From the NCBI GenBank assembly GCA_905214825.1, contig CAJMNV010000032.1, forward strand, positions 1-15,616: a stretch of DNA of 15,616 nt. The letters are read 5' to 3'. The position numbers were made by a program, and so were the translations under genes. Within the stretch, counting starts at the first letter, position 1. Each line of letters opens with the position of its first letter. Of the stretch, positions 7,546 through 14,946 are shown piece by piece. The stretch is from an uncultured bacterium (GTDB lineage Bacteria; Bacillota; Clostridia; Lachnospirales; Anaerotignaceae). The notes beneath the pieces were generated by a model that saw nothing but the letters and a program-made list of their open reading frames with translations, did not search any database and was not told the DNA's origin.

Positions 7546-7659
7546 TTATACATATGCTTTCTAAAAAACAACTGCTTTGTATTGAAAAATATACAATTTG
7601 CCTAATTTTTATTTATTTTTTTATCAAAAATTATTTAGTATTCCGTATTTACTTTATTG

Positions 7660-7690
7660 TAGTAACGTGATAACATAGTAGCATGATAAA
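7660..7690 (+). repeat. Tandem imperfect direct repeat upstream of the binding-protein gene
   Basis: TAGTAACGTGATAAC (7660-7674) and TAGTAGCATGATAAA (7676-7690) match at 12 of 15 positions with a 16-bp period. They lie 40-70 bp before the start codon, where an operator or promoter would be expected. A possible TTTACT (-35) lies just before them. A regulatory role is only inferred. Confidence 0.4.
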
Positions 7691-7730
7691 GAAAACACAA
7701 CAAACATAATTTGTAAAGGAGCGGTTGTAT

Positions 7731-8570
7731 ATGAAAAAATATTTTGCTTTGTTTGCTACTTTGGCTGTCACAATAGGGATATTATCCGGCTGTGGTACAT
7801 CTAATGAAACACCTACTCCCGAAACCACTGGGGATACCGCAGAACGCACAACTTTTACCGTAGGTTTTGACGCAGAATATCCGCCTTATGGCTACAAAAA
7901 TGATGCTGGAGAATATGTTGGTTTTGACTTGGATTTGGCACAAGAAGTATGTGACCGTAATGGCTGGGAATTGAAAAAACAACCTTTGGATTGGACTTCC
8001 AAAGATATGGAATTAAATAGTGGTACTGTGGATTGTTTGTGGAATGGTTTTACCATAACAGGCAGAGAAAGTGAATACACTTTTTCAAAACCTTATGTAG
8101 ATAACAGCATTGTATTTGTTGTACGTACAGATGCCGACATACAGAAAAAATCAGATTTAGCTGGAAAAACCGTTATCACACAAGCTGGTTCTTCTGCATT
8201 GGCTGCTTTGACAAATGAAGAGGATAATGAAGAAAACCTCGCTTTGGCTGCTTCTTTTGCCACTTTGGAACAAACACCTGATTACAACACTGCATTTATG
8301 AATTTAGAAGCCGGTTCTGTCGATGCCATTGCAGTTGATATTGGTGTTGCACAATACCACCTGACAAATGGTAGTGATAAGTTTCGCAAATTAGATGAAC
8401 CTCTTTCCACAGAACAGTATGGTATTGCATTCAAATTAGGCAACGAAACATTGCGTGACCAAGTACAAACAACATTAGACGAAATGGTTACTGATGGTAC
8501 ATTTGATAAAATTGCTGCAAATTATGCAGATTATAGCTTAGACCAAATGGTTTGTTTGGGCAAAGAATAA
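7731..8570 (+). CDS. Polar amino acid ABC transporter substrate-binding lipoprotein
   Basis: This is a 279-aa family 3 extracellular solute-binding protein. The N-terminus has a lipoprotein signal peptide ending in the lipobox LSGC, so Cys21 should be lipidated and the protein tethered outside the membrane. Family motifs are VGFDAEYPPYGYKNDAG, the signature GFDLDLAQEVCDRNGW, the ligand-binding ITGRESEYTFSKPY segment and the hinge and lobe motif AGSVDAIAVDIGVAQY. The ATG at 7731 is chosen because AAAGGAG lies 9 nt upstream; an in-frame TTG two codons earlier is unlikely. It is the first gene of a transporter cluster, separated from the permease by a hairpin-rich 130-nt spacer. The ligand cannot be read from the sequence; polar or basic amino acids are typical, and the racemase downstream makes histidine a reasonable candidate. 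Confidence 0.93.
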   Translation: MKKYFALFATLAVTIGILSGCGTSNETPTPETTGDTAERTTFTVGFDAEYPPYGYKNDAGEYVGFDLDLAQEVCDRNGWELKKQPLDWTSKDMELNSGTVDCLWNGFTITGRESEYTFSKPYVDNSIVFVVRTDADIQKKSDLAGKTVITQAGSSALAALTNEEDNEENLALAASFATLEQTPDYNTAFMNLEAGSVDAIAVDIGVAQYHLTNGSDKFRKLDEPLSTEQYGIAFKLGNETLRDQVQTTLDEMVTDGTFDKIAANYADYSLDQMVCLGKE

Positions 8571-8575
8571 ACATC

Positions 8576-8678
8576 ATAAGCGTGCAGAAATCTCCTGCAC
8601 GCTTATTGCTTGTATCAAGCCGTCATTGACGGCTGACAGAAACAAACGGTTGTATCGCTTTTTTCTGTGAACCGTCAG
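8576..8678 (+). other. Hairpin stack between binding-protein and permease genes
   Basis: Four inverted repeats fill this spacer. They are a perfect 12-bp stem at 8576-8587/8595-8606 (ATAAGCGTGCAG and its complement, 7-nt loop), GCTTG-TAT-CAAGC at 8608-8620, GCCGTC-ATT-GACGGC at 8619-8633, and ACGGTT/AACCGT at 8646-8651/8670-8675. The last lies inside a CTGAC/GTCAG pair at 8633-8637/8674-8678. The first stem has no T-run after it, so it should not terminate fully. Stable hairpins after a binding-protein gene commonly protect that part of the mRNA and raise its level over the membrane subunits; that role is inferred here. Confidence 0.65.
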
Positions 8679-8700
8679 AGAAAAAGAAAGGAAGATTTTT

Positions 8701-9429
8701 ATGGATATCGCATTTTTGACTGACATTGTAAAACAATTATGTTCTGGTCTGATTTCCTCTTTTTGGATATTCGTATTCACATTATTGTTTTCTATGCCTT
8801 TGGGGCTTTTGATTACTTATGGACGTATGTCAAAGTTTGCACCATTGCATTTTTTGCTCCCCAATAATCAATCTGTGGGAAAAGCACGTACTGCTTTGGC
8901 AAACTTCAAACCTATACAATTTATTTGTAAAATATTCATTGCCATTGTCCGGGGTACGCCCTTGATGTTGCAATTATTTGCTGTTTTTTATGGCCCATAT
9001 TATTTATTCAAAATCCCTTTGTCATCAGAATATCGTTTTACTGCAGTAATCATTGGGTTTTCTATCAACTACGCAGCATATTTTGCAGAAATTTATCGTT
9101 CTGGTATCACTTCCATTCCCGTTGGGCAATATGAAGCCGCTACGGTATTGGGTTACAACAAAGCACAAACATTTTTTCATATTATATTTCCCCAAATGTG
9201 CAAACGCATTGTACCCCCTGTGACAAATGAAGCCATCACATTGGTAAAAGATACTGCCATGGCATTTGTCATCAGTTATCCGGAAATGTTTACCGTTGCC
9301 AAACAAATCGCAGCCGCAAAAACAACCATATTGCCATTGGTTGTTGCAGGTGTGTTTTATTTCATATTCAATGGTGTAGTTGCATTTATCATGGAACATA
9401 TTGAAAAAAGAATGAGTTATTATCGGTAA
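8701..9429 (+). CDS. Polar amino acid ABC transporter permease (HisM family)
   Basis: The 242-aa integral membrane protein has about five hydrophobic segments, including residues 12-40, 74-104, 112-130 and 208-232. RGTPLMLQL at 84-92 is the hallmark of polar amino acid permeases. The cytoplasmic EAA loop is at about 139-160 (IPVGQYEAATVLGYNKAQTF), where the ATPase docks. A 27-residue segment (44-70) between the first two membrane segments is longer than in minimal family members. AAAGGAAG precedes the ATG by 7 nt. Only one permease gene is present, so it probably forms a homodimer. The ATPase gene begins 12 nt after its stop codon, with its ribosome site in that gap, so the two are translated together. 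Confidence 0.93.
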   Translation: MDIAFLTDIVKQLCSGLISSFWIFVFTLLFSMPLGLLITYGRMSKFAPLHFLLPNNQSVGKARTALANFKPIQFICKIFIAIVRGTPLMLQLFAVFYGPYYLFKIPLSSEYRFTAVIIGFSINYAAYFAEIYRSGITSIPVGQYEAATVLGYNKAQTFFHIIFPQMCKRIVPPVTNEAITLVKDTAMAFVISYPEMFTVAKQIAAAKTTILPLVVAGVFYFIFNGVVAFIMEHIEKRMSYYR

Positions 9430-9441
9430 GGAGGTGCTACC

Positions 9442-10209
9442 ATGCATATACTAGAAATCAATCATTGCAATAAAAAATTTGGAAATCAGGAAGTATTGAA
9501 AGATATTTCGCTCTCTGTGGAAGAAGGGCAAGTGGTGAGCATCATTGGGCCTTCTGGCTCCGGAAAATCCACATTGCTTCGTTGTGCGACATTATTGGAA
9601 ACCATGGATGGTGGCGACTTGATTTATATGGGGCAAGCAGCCGCAAAAGCAGATGCCACAGGCAATGCCATTTATGCAGACAAAAAAACACTCCAAGAAG
9701 TCAAAAAACATTTTGGACTTGTGTTCCAAAATTTCAATCTGTTTCCCCATTATACTGTGTTCAAAAATATTACAGAACCACCCATTTTGATTGGCAAACG
9801 CCCAAAAGAAGAAGTTTATACACATGCAAAAGAATTACTCAGAAAAATGGGGCTTGCAGATAAAGCAGATGCATATCCTTATCAGCTTTCTGGCGGGCAA
9901 CAACAACGAGTATCTATTGCAAGGGCATTGGCAATGAAACCCAAAATATTATTTTTTGATGAACCCACATCTGCACTTGACCCTGAATTGACAGGTGAGA
10001 TATTGCAAGTGATGAAAGAACTTGCCGCAGAACATATGACAATGGTGATTGTCACACACGAAATGAGTTTTGCAAGAGATGTATCCAGCCATATCATATT
10101 TATGGATGGTGGTGTGATTGTGGAACAAGGCAATCCACACGAATTGATACACAATCCAAAAGAAGCACGTACCAAAGCATTTTTAAGCCGTTTTCAACAA
10201 TCTGAATGA
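9442..10209 (+). CDS. Polar amino acid ABC transporter ATP-binding protein
   Basis: The 255-aa ATPase is complete. Walker A is GPSGSGKST at residues 36-44, the Q-loop glutamine is Gln96 (GLVFQNFNLFPH), the signature is LSGGQQQR at 149-156, Walker B is ILFFDEPTSALDP at 169-181, and the switch histidine is His206 (VTHEM). This pattern is that of the HisP/GlnQ group. GGAGG lies just after the permease stop codon and 7 nt before this ATG. A short insertion (residues 64-80, AAAKADATGNAIYADKK) sits between Walker A and the Q-loop, as in several clostridial relatives. It powers uptake with the permease and lipoprotein upstream. The next gene starts within about 15 nt, so the racemase is probably part of the same transcript. 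Confidence 0.94.
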   Translation: MHILEINHCNKKFGNQEVLKDISLSVEEGQVVSIIGPSGSGKSTLLRCATLLETMDGGDLIYMGQAAAKADATGNAIYADKKTLQEVKKHFGLVFQNFNLFPHYTVFKNITEPPILIGKRPKEEVYTHAKELLRKMGLADKADAYPYQLSGGQQQRVSIARALAMKPKILFFDEPTSALDPELTGEILQVMKELAAEHMTMVIVTHEMSFARDVSSHIIFMDGGVIVEQGNPHELIHNPKEARTKAFLSRFQQSE

Positions 10210-10224
10210 AAGAATGTGAAGTAT

Positions 10225-11046
10225 ATGGAAATACAATTTGTCAAAGTCAGTCCAAACCAAAATATGACACTGCTCATCGAAACACCCATTGCAAGAGAAA
10301 AACAACTGGAAATTGCCAAAGCACTCATTGCCTATCATTCTGTGTATGCAGAACAAGCAGGCTATATTGAGCAACCCAAAAATAAAAAAGCATTGGCACG
10401 ATTGCAAATGATGGCAGGTGAATTCTGCGGCAATGCCACACTTGCACTTGCCACATATTTATTTGCAAAAGAACAACCACCTGCTTTTTCCAAAAAAATC
10501 ATACCATTGGAAGTATCCGGGGCAGATGATATTGTGTATTGTCATATACAAAAAACACAACAACACTTTATGGGTACATTGGAAATGCCATTGCCGCTTT
10601 GTGTAGAGCAAAAACAGTATGTTTTGTATGGCAAAAGCTATCTGCTTGAAACGGTGTGTTTTACTGGTATTTGGCATATTATTGTTCCAAAATCACTCTG
10701 GGGGGCAAATGCCACAGCGTATGCCCAACAGGCAGCAAATGTATGGCAAAATCAAATTGATGCGGAAGCATTTGGTATTCTGATTTGGGACGAAACCACA
10801 AAAGAATTGCAATCTTTGGTTTGTGTCAAAAATGCAAGTTTGATTTGGGAAAGAGGTTGCGGCAGTGGAACATCTGCCATTGGTATTGTTACTGCATTAC
10901 AGAAAAAATCAAATATTACATTAGACATTCAACAAACAGGCGGTATCATGCATATTGCTGTTACATATGAAAAAAATAAAATTTCGCATATACAATTATC
11001 AGTACCCATTGCCATTGTTGCAAAAGGTACTGCATACATTCCATAA
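10225..11046 (+). CDS. DapF-fold amino acid racemase (possible histidine racemase)
   Basis: The product is about 273 aa and belongs to the diaminopimelate epimerase superfamily, whose members invert amino acid alpha-carbons with two cysteines and no cofactor. Both cysteines are visible: GEFCGNATLALATYL near the end of the first half and ERGCGSGTSAIGI in the second. The GEFCGNAT form and the shortened second motif differ from true DapF (GNGxRC and ERGxGxTxACGTGA) and resemble histidine racemases such as CntK of the staphylopine pathway, so a housekeeping DapF role is unlikely. It ends a polar amino acid transporter cluster, which suggests it acts on the imported amino acid in the cytoplasm. 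No opine synthase (CntL/CntM-like) gene is present. The start is uncertain: ATG 10225 is used, but a GTG at 10216 is in frame, and neither has a clear ribosome site, so coupling to the ATPase gene is likely. Confidence 0.85.
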   Translation: MEIQFVKVSPNQNMTLLIETPIAREKQLEIAKALIAYHSVYAEQAGYIEQPKNKKALARLQMMAGEFCGNATLALATYLFAKEQPPAFSKKIIPLEVSGADDIVYCHIQKTQQHFMGTLEMPLPLCVEQKQYVLYGKSYLLETVCFTGIWHIIVPKSLWGANATAYAQQAANVWQNQIDAEAFGILIWDETTKELQSLVCVKNASLIWERGCGSGTSAIGIVTALQKKSNITLDIQQTGGIMHIAVTYEKNKISHIQLSVPIAIVAKGTAYIP

Positions 11047-11050
11047 AACA

Positions 11051-11094
11051 AAAAACAGCAGATTTTTAAAAACATGAAAAATTCTGCTGTTTTT
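11051..11094. terminator. Bidirectional terminator between racemase and Cys-rich genes
   Basis: AAAAACAGCAGA (11051-11062) pairs with TCTGCTGTTTTT (11083-11094), flanked by an A-run on one side and a T-run on the other. It therefore gives a U-tailed hairpin on both strands and serves the two convergent genes that end at 11046 and 11099. Confidence 0.9.
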
Positions 11095-11098
11095 TTAT

Positions 11099-11416
11099 TT
11101 ACAATGGTTCACAATTTGCAGATGTATCTGTATTGTTTTTTGGTTCTGTTTGTTCTTGCGGCTTCACATTCTCATTTTCAGTCGTTGTTTGTTCTGTTGT
11201 GTTGACTACAATCACAATGCAACAACCACAACACGGACAATGATAGCACCTCGAACAACAATGCATACAGCCATTCCAATATCCATAACCACTTTCTGTG
11301 TAATTTGTTTTTTGTGTATTTGTATTACCAGATGTGTAATGATTACCATTTTGGATATAATTTCCTGTATTTCGCATGGTTTGATAACGCTTTCCCATGT
11401 TGTTATTCCAATACAT
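11099..11416 (-). CDS. Small Cys-rich protein of unknown function
   Basis: This 105-aa protein is not one I recognise. Its ATG at 11416 has a strong AAAGGAG site 7 nt upstream, so it is very likely translated; the reading frame is open further upstream but without another ribosome site. Residues 1-49 are rich in Asn, Tyr, Thr and Gly (QNGNHYTSGNTNTQKTNYTE). Nine cysteines follow in 17 residues (50, 53, 54, 57, 60, 62, 63, 65, 66), ending in CCGCCIVIVV. The tail from 72 is polar and rich in Thr, Glu, Asn and Pro, with a tenth Cys at 102. There is no signal peptide, and the IVIVV stretch is too short for a membrane span. Cys pairs and CxxC spacing suggest metal binding or heavy disulfide cross-linking, but neither is shown. 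It lies 85 nt downstream of ftsH on the same strand, with a candidate promoter of its own. Confidence 0.75.
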   Translation of the reverse strand: MYWNNNMGKRYQTMRNTGNYIQNGNHYTSGNTNTQKTNYTESGYGYWNGCMHCCSRCYHCPCCGCCIVIVVNTTEQTTTENENVKPQEQTEPKNNTDTSANCEPL

Positions 11417-11497
11417 AACAAATCTCCTTTCTGCAAATGCCATTACACCATATATTATGTCCGTGTTGTTTTTTTGTGCCAATGCGGAGATTTTGTT
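11417..11497 (-). promoter_or_regulatory. Candidate ribosome-site-sequestering leader of the Cys-rich gene
   Basis: In ftsH read-through RNA, the segment from 11497 to 11486 (AACAAAATCTCC) is complementary to the ribosome-site segment from 11427 to 11417 (GGAGATTTGTT). There are 8 continuous pairs, then a one-base bulge and 3-4 more pairs. The core GGAG of the ribosome site would be hidden. The upstream arm lies just after the ftsH stop codon. Confidence 0.45.
11454..11482 (-). promoter_or_regulatory. Candidate promoter of the Cys-rich gene
   Basis: On the minus strand TTGGCA (11482-11477), a 17-bp spacer and CATAAT (11459-11454) resemble a housekeeping promoter. The start of transcription would be near 11447. 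That RNA would lack the upstream arm at 11497-11486, leaving the ribosome site free. Confidence 0.5.
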
Positions 11498-11501
11498 TTG
11501 A

Positions 11502-13370
11502 TTACTCTGTATCTGTCTTTTCGATTGCTACTTTTGGGTGCAGAATTTGCATAAATTCTTCCCCTGTGATGGTTTCTTTTTCCAAAAGATATGCTGCAAT
11601 TTCATCTAGTTTTTGTTTGTTTTCCGACAATATCTGATACGCTTTATCATGTGCCTGTTTGATGGTTTCGACAACTGCGGTATCAATTTGTGTTGCAGTT
11701 TCATTGGAGCAAGCCAATGTCGTATCACCACTTAAATATGGATTATTGACTGTTTCCAATGCTACCATACCAAATGTATCACTCATACCATATCTTGTGA
11801 TCATAGCACGTGCCAAACGGGTTGCTTGTTCAATATCATTGGAAGCTCCTGTTGTGATAGAACCAAACTGTATTTCTTCTGCCACACGACCGCCTGTCAA
11901 TGTTGCAATTTTATTGAACACTTCTTCTTTTTTCATCAAGAATTTTTCGCCTTCATCAATTTGTAATGTATAACCCAAAGCCCCCGATGTTCTGGGAATG
12001 ATTGTAATTTTGTGTACAGGTGCGGAATTTTTTTGCAATGCTGCCACCAATGCGTGCCCGACCTCATGATATGCAATGATTTCTTTTTCATCTTTGGATA
12101 TGACGGCACCTTTTCTCTGATAACCCGCCAGTATCACTTCCACACTTTCTTCCAAATCTGTTTGACTAACTTTTTCTCTACCCATACGAACAGCACGCAA
12201 CGCCCCTTCATTTATGATATTGGCAAGTTCTGCACCAGATGCCCCACTTGTGGCTCTGGCAATGGCACGAAAATCAATTTCTTCTTCCAACTTAATTTTT
12301 TCAGCATGTACTTGCAGTATCGCCTCTCTACCTTGCAAATCCGGCAATTCTACAGGTATTCTTCTATCAAAACGACCTGGACGCAGCAATGCTTTATCCA
12401 ATGTTTCAGGGCGATTAGTTGCTGCCAATATAACGACCCCTTTTGTCGCATCAAAACCGTCCATTTCAGTCAAAAGCTGATTGAGTGTTTGTTCTCGTTC
12501 ATCATTGCCTGCCATACCATTGCCATCACGTTTTTTCCCAATGGTATCAATTTCATCAATAAAAACAATACAAGGGGCTTTTTCATTTGCTTGTTTGAAC
12601 AAATCACGCACTTTTGCAGCCCCCATACCAACAAACATTTCCACAAATTCAGAACCAGATATAGAGAAAAACGGTACATCTGCTTCCCCTGCCACTGCTT
12701 GTGCCAACAATGTTTTTCCCGTTCCCGGAGGGCCAACCAACAAAGCACCTTTTGGCATTTTTGCCCCTACATTGGTATACTTTTCTGGATTGTGTAAAAA
12801 ATCTACAATTTCCAACAATGCCTCTTTTGCCTCGTCTTGTCCTGCCACATCTTGAAATGTTTTTCCCGTTTGTGCCTTTACATAAATTTTTGCACTGGAT
12901 TTGCCAAATGCCATCGCATTGCCGCCCAAACCACTTTTTTTCATCATACGTCCAAACACAAAACGCCAGAACAAAAAGAATAACAAAAACATTACCAATG
13001 TACTTACCCATGGAGAAACCTCTTTGGGGGCAATAGCAGAAAAATTTGCCCCTGCTTCATACAGTCTGTTTACCAGCATATCATCTTTCATACGAACTGT
13101 TGTATATAACATTGGTTCATCATGTTGTTTTACAGAAGTTTCTGTATTGACGGTATCTGTATGTTCTGCTTTCAAAGAATAATAAATCACATCTGTATTG
13201 ACTTCCACTTGGTCAATGTTTTTGGCTTCCAATTCGTCTAAAAAAATGTTGTAGCCAACTTGTTCTACCTGACTGCCTGATAACAACGGCAACAACAACC
13301 AGTTGATGCCAAACATAATCAACAAGGCAATCAACCAATAATAAATTAAAGGCTTTCGCTGATTTTCCAT
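11502..13370 (-). CDS. ftsH: ATP-dependent zinc metalloprotease FtsH
   Basis: The 622-aa product is a membrane-anchored AAA+ protease that extracts and degrades membrane and short-lived cytosolic proteins as a hexamer. Transmembrane segments are at about 8-30 and 120-140, enclosing an extracytoplasmic domain of roughly 90 residues. The AAA domain has Walker A GPPGTGKT (213-220), the pore-loop segment FVGMGAAKVRDLF, Walker B CIVFIDEID (267-275) and the second region of homology with LLRPGRFDRR. The protease zinc site is HEVGH (435-439; HEAGH is more usual) with the expected third ligand Asp512. The ATG at 13370 is preferred over an in-frame ATG at 13394 because GGGAAGGG lies about 8 nt upstream. 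The C-terminal tail is short but within the family range. It lies between murA and the Cys-rich gene on the same strand. Confidence 0.96.
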   Translation of the reverse strand: MENQRKPLIYYWLIALLIMFGINWLLLPLLSGSQVEQVGYNIFLDELEAKNIDQVEVNTDVIYYSLKAEHTDTVNTETSVKQHDEPMLYTTVRMKDDMLVNRLYEAGANFSAIAPKEVSPWVSTLVMFLLFFLFWRFVFGRMMKKSGLGGNAMAFGKSSAKIYVKAQTGKTFQDVAGQDEAKEALLEIVDFLHNPEKYTNVGAKMPKGALLVGPPGTGKTLLAQAVAGEADVPFFSISGSEFVEMFVGMGAAKVRDLFKQANEKAPCIVFIDEIDTIGKKRDGNGMAGNDEREQTLNQLLTEMDGFDATKGVVILAATNRPETLDKALLRPGRFDRRIPVELPDLQGREAILQVHAEKIKLEEEIDFRAIARATSGASGAELANIINEGALRAVRMGREKVSQTDLEESVEVILAGYQRKGAVISKDEKEIIAYHEVGHALVAALQKNSAPVHKITIIPRTSGALGYTLQIDEGEKFLMKKEEVFNKIATLTGGRVAEEIQFGSITTGASNDIEQATRLARAMITRYGMSDTFGMVALETVNNPYLSGDTTLACSNETATQIDTAVVETIKQAHDKAYQILSENKQKLDEIAAYLLEKETITGEEFMQILHPKVAIEKTDTE

Positions 13371-13426
13371 AAAATTTTCCCTTCCCTTTACCATTTTTTA
13401 CAATTATATTTTTCATATATGTATAG

Positions 13427-13451
13427 ATACTGTCTATATGCCAGACAGTAT
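13427..13451 (-). promoter_or_regulatory. 8-bp inverted repeat in the ftsH leader
   Basis: ATACTGTC (13427-13434) and GACAGTAT (13444-13451) form a perfect 8-bp stem with a 9-nt loop. It sits immediately after the predicted ftsH start point, so it could be a repressor operator or a 5-prime mRNA hairpin. No T-run follows in either direction, so it is not a terminator. Confidence 0.5.
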
Positions 13452-13460
13452 ATCATTCGT

Positions 13461-13489
13461 GTCATAGTTTTTCGTGAACAAAATGTAAA
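13461..13489 (-). promoter_or_regulatory. Candidate promoter of ftsH
   Basis: On the minus strand TTTACA (13489-13484), a 17-bp spacer and TATGAC (13466-13461) give a moderate housekeeping promoter just downstream of the murA stop codon. The start of transcription would be near 13454. Confidence 0.45.
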
Positions 13490-13493
13490 CAAT

Positions 13494-14759
13494 TCATGAA
13501 CTTTCCTTTTTTTGTATATCTGCACCCAATGCACACAATTTCTCGGCAATATGATAATATCCTCTTTCGATATGATAAATATCGCTGATTTCTGTTTCTC
13601 CTTTTGCTGCCAATGCAGACAATATCAACGCTGCCCCTGCCCGCAAATCAGTTGCTTTTACTTTTGTACCTGTCAATTCGTCAACACCTTCAATCACTGC
13701 TGAACGACTGTCAATTTTGATGTCTGCTCCCATTCTTTGCAATTCTGCTGTATGCAAAAAGCGATTTTCAAATACCGTTTCTGTAATCACGCTAGTACCT
13801 TTTGCCACTGCTGCCAAACTCATAAACACCGCCTGCATATCTGTTGGAAATCCGGGAAATGGCATTGTTTTTAGCTGTATCGGCTTTAATTTCCCTTTGC
13901 GGTAAACATGCAATCCTTTTTCTGTCATTTCTGTTTTGACATTACTTTCTGTCAATTTTGCAATCACAGGTTTCAAATGTTCCTCCTGTATATTTTGCAA
14001 CACAATATCTCCACCAGTAATGGCTGCTGCCACCATAAATGTACCTGCTTCTATACGGTCTGGTATCACTTTATGTGCGGTACCATGCAGTTGTTTAACA
14101 CCTTTTATCACAATGGTATCTGTGCCATATCCTTGTATATCTGCCCCCATTTCCACCAAAAATTCTGCCAAATCGCAAATTTCCGGTTCTGCCGCTGCAT
14201 TTTCAATCACTGTTGTTCCTTTTGTCAATACTGCTGCCATCATGATATTTTCCGTTGCACCTACACTTGGAAAATCCAAATAAACATTTTTTCCTTTTAA
14301 TCCATTTTTTGTGCCTAATTCCACATATCCATGCTCCATTTTATGCCATGCCCCCAACAATGCAAAACCTTTCAAATGCAAATCCACAGGACGGCTACCA
14401 ATTTGACAGCCGCCCGGCAAAGAAATACAAGCCTTTTGGCACCTTGCTAGCAAAGGGCCTGCCACCAAAAAAGAGGCTCTCATTTTGCCTGCTGTTTCAT
14501 ACGGTACAGTTTGTGTTTTCAATTTTTTTATTTGTATTTGTATGGTTTCTTTTTGTCTATCAAATTGTATATTTGCTCCCAACTCTGTCAAAAGTACAAT
14601 CATATCTTCTACATCAGACAATGGTGGAACATTTTGTATTTCACAAATATCATCTGTCAAAATACATGCCGCCAATATGGGTAACACTGCATTTTTCGCA
14701 CCACTGATTTTTACTGTACCACAAAGTTTTTCTGTAGGTTTTATGATAAATTTTTGCAT
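13494..14759 (-). CDS. murA: UDP-N-acetylglucosamine 1-carboxyvinyltransferase
   Basis: MurA transfers enolpyruvate from phosphoenolpyruvate to UDP-GlcNAc, the first committed cytoplasmic step of peptidoglycan synthesis. The 421-aa product has the usual length. SGAKNAVLPIL at residues 19-29 holds the conserved Lys22-Asn23 pair. PGGCQIGSRPVDLHL carries the catalytic cysteine at 118, the residue that fosfomycin alkylates. PFPGFPTDMQ and the C-terminal DLRAGAALILSALAAKG segment are also typical. The ATG at 14759 follows GGGAG by 5 nt; an in-frame ATG at 14810 would add 17 residues without a ribosome site. Low-GC Gram-positives often have two MurA paralogues; which one this is (MurA1/MurZ) cannot be told here. 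No convincing promoter was found in the 187-bp gap shared with tRNA-Gly. Confidence 0.95.
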   Translation of the reverse strand: MQKFIIKPTEKLCGTVKISGAKNAVLPILAACILTDDICEIQNVPPLSDVEDMIVLLTELGANIQFDRQKETIQIQIKKLKTQTVPYETAGKMRASFLVAGPLLARCQKACISLPGGCQIGSRPVDLHLKGFALLGAWHKMEHGYVELGTKNGLKGKNVYLDFPSVGATENIMMAAVLTKGTTVIENAAAEPEICDLAEFLVEMGADIQGYGTDTIVIKGVKQLHGTAHKVIPDRIEAGTFMVAAAITGGDIVLQNIQEEHLKPVIAKLTESNVKTEMTEKGLHVYRKGKLKPIQLKTMPFPGFPTDMQAVFMSLAAVAKGTSVITETVFENRFLHTAELQRMGADIKIDSRSAVIEGVDELTGTKVKATDLRAGAALILSALAAKGETEISDIYHIERGYYHIAEKLCALGADIQKKESS

Positions 14760-14903
14760 GGCATCTCCCTCTTTTTCTTCTAAAAATTTTGTAAAAATAG
14801 TATGCCCCACATTACAAAAATACAGTCATATCAAAATAAAAGAATATTTACGATATATTGTCATATTTTTTTGAAAAAATCCACTTTTATAGCAAAATAA
14901 CAC

Positions 14904-14932
14904 TTTACATCTATACGGTTTCAGCGTATAAT
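14904..14932 (+). promoter_or_regulatory. Promoter of tRNA-Gly
   Basis: TTTACA (14904-14909), a 17-bp spacer and a perfect TATAAT (14927-14932) lie 14 bp before the mature tRNA. The expected start of transcription is about 14939. Confidence 0.85.
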
Positions 14933-14946
14933 AAACAATATATTTT

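Noticed and set aside
7482..7670. Possible small hydrophobic protein in the gap after the SLH gene
   Set aside because: The frame runs through the terminator hairpin, and the internal ATG near 7554 has no ribosome site; its hydrophobic look follows from AT-rich DNA.
8576..8606. 12-bp stem as the terminator of a single-gene binding-protein transcript
   Set aside because: The bases after it (TGCTTGTATC) are not a T-run, and no convincing promoter was found for the permease, so partial attenuation or stabilisation fits better.
10225..11046. Housekeeping diaminopimelate epimerase (dapF)
   Set aside because: The fold is the same, but the active-site motifs GEFCGNAT and ERGCGSGT differ from DapF, and the neighbours are transporter genes, not lysine or cell-wall genes.
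12012..12797. 261-codon plus-strand open frame opposite ftsH
   Set aside because: It lies wholly inside ftsH, has antisense-type composition (Cys, Phe, Ile rich) and no ribosome site.
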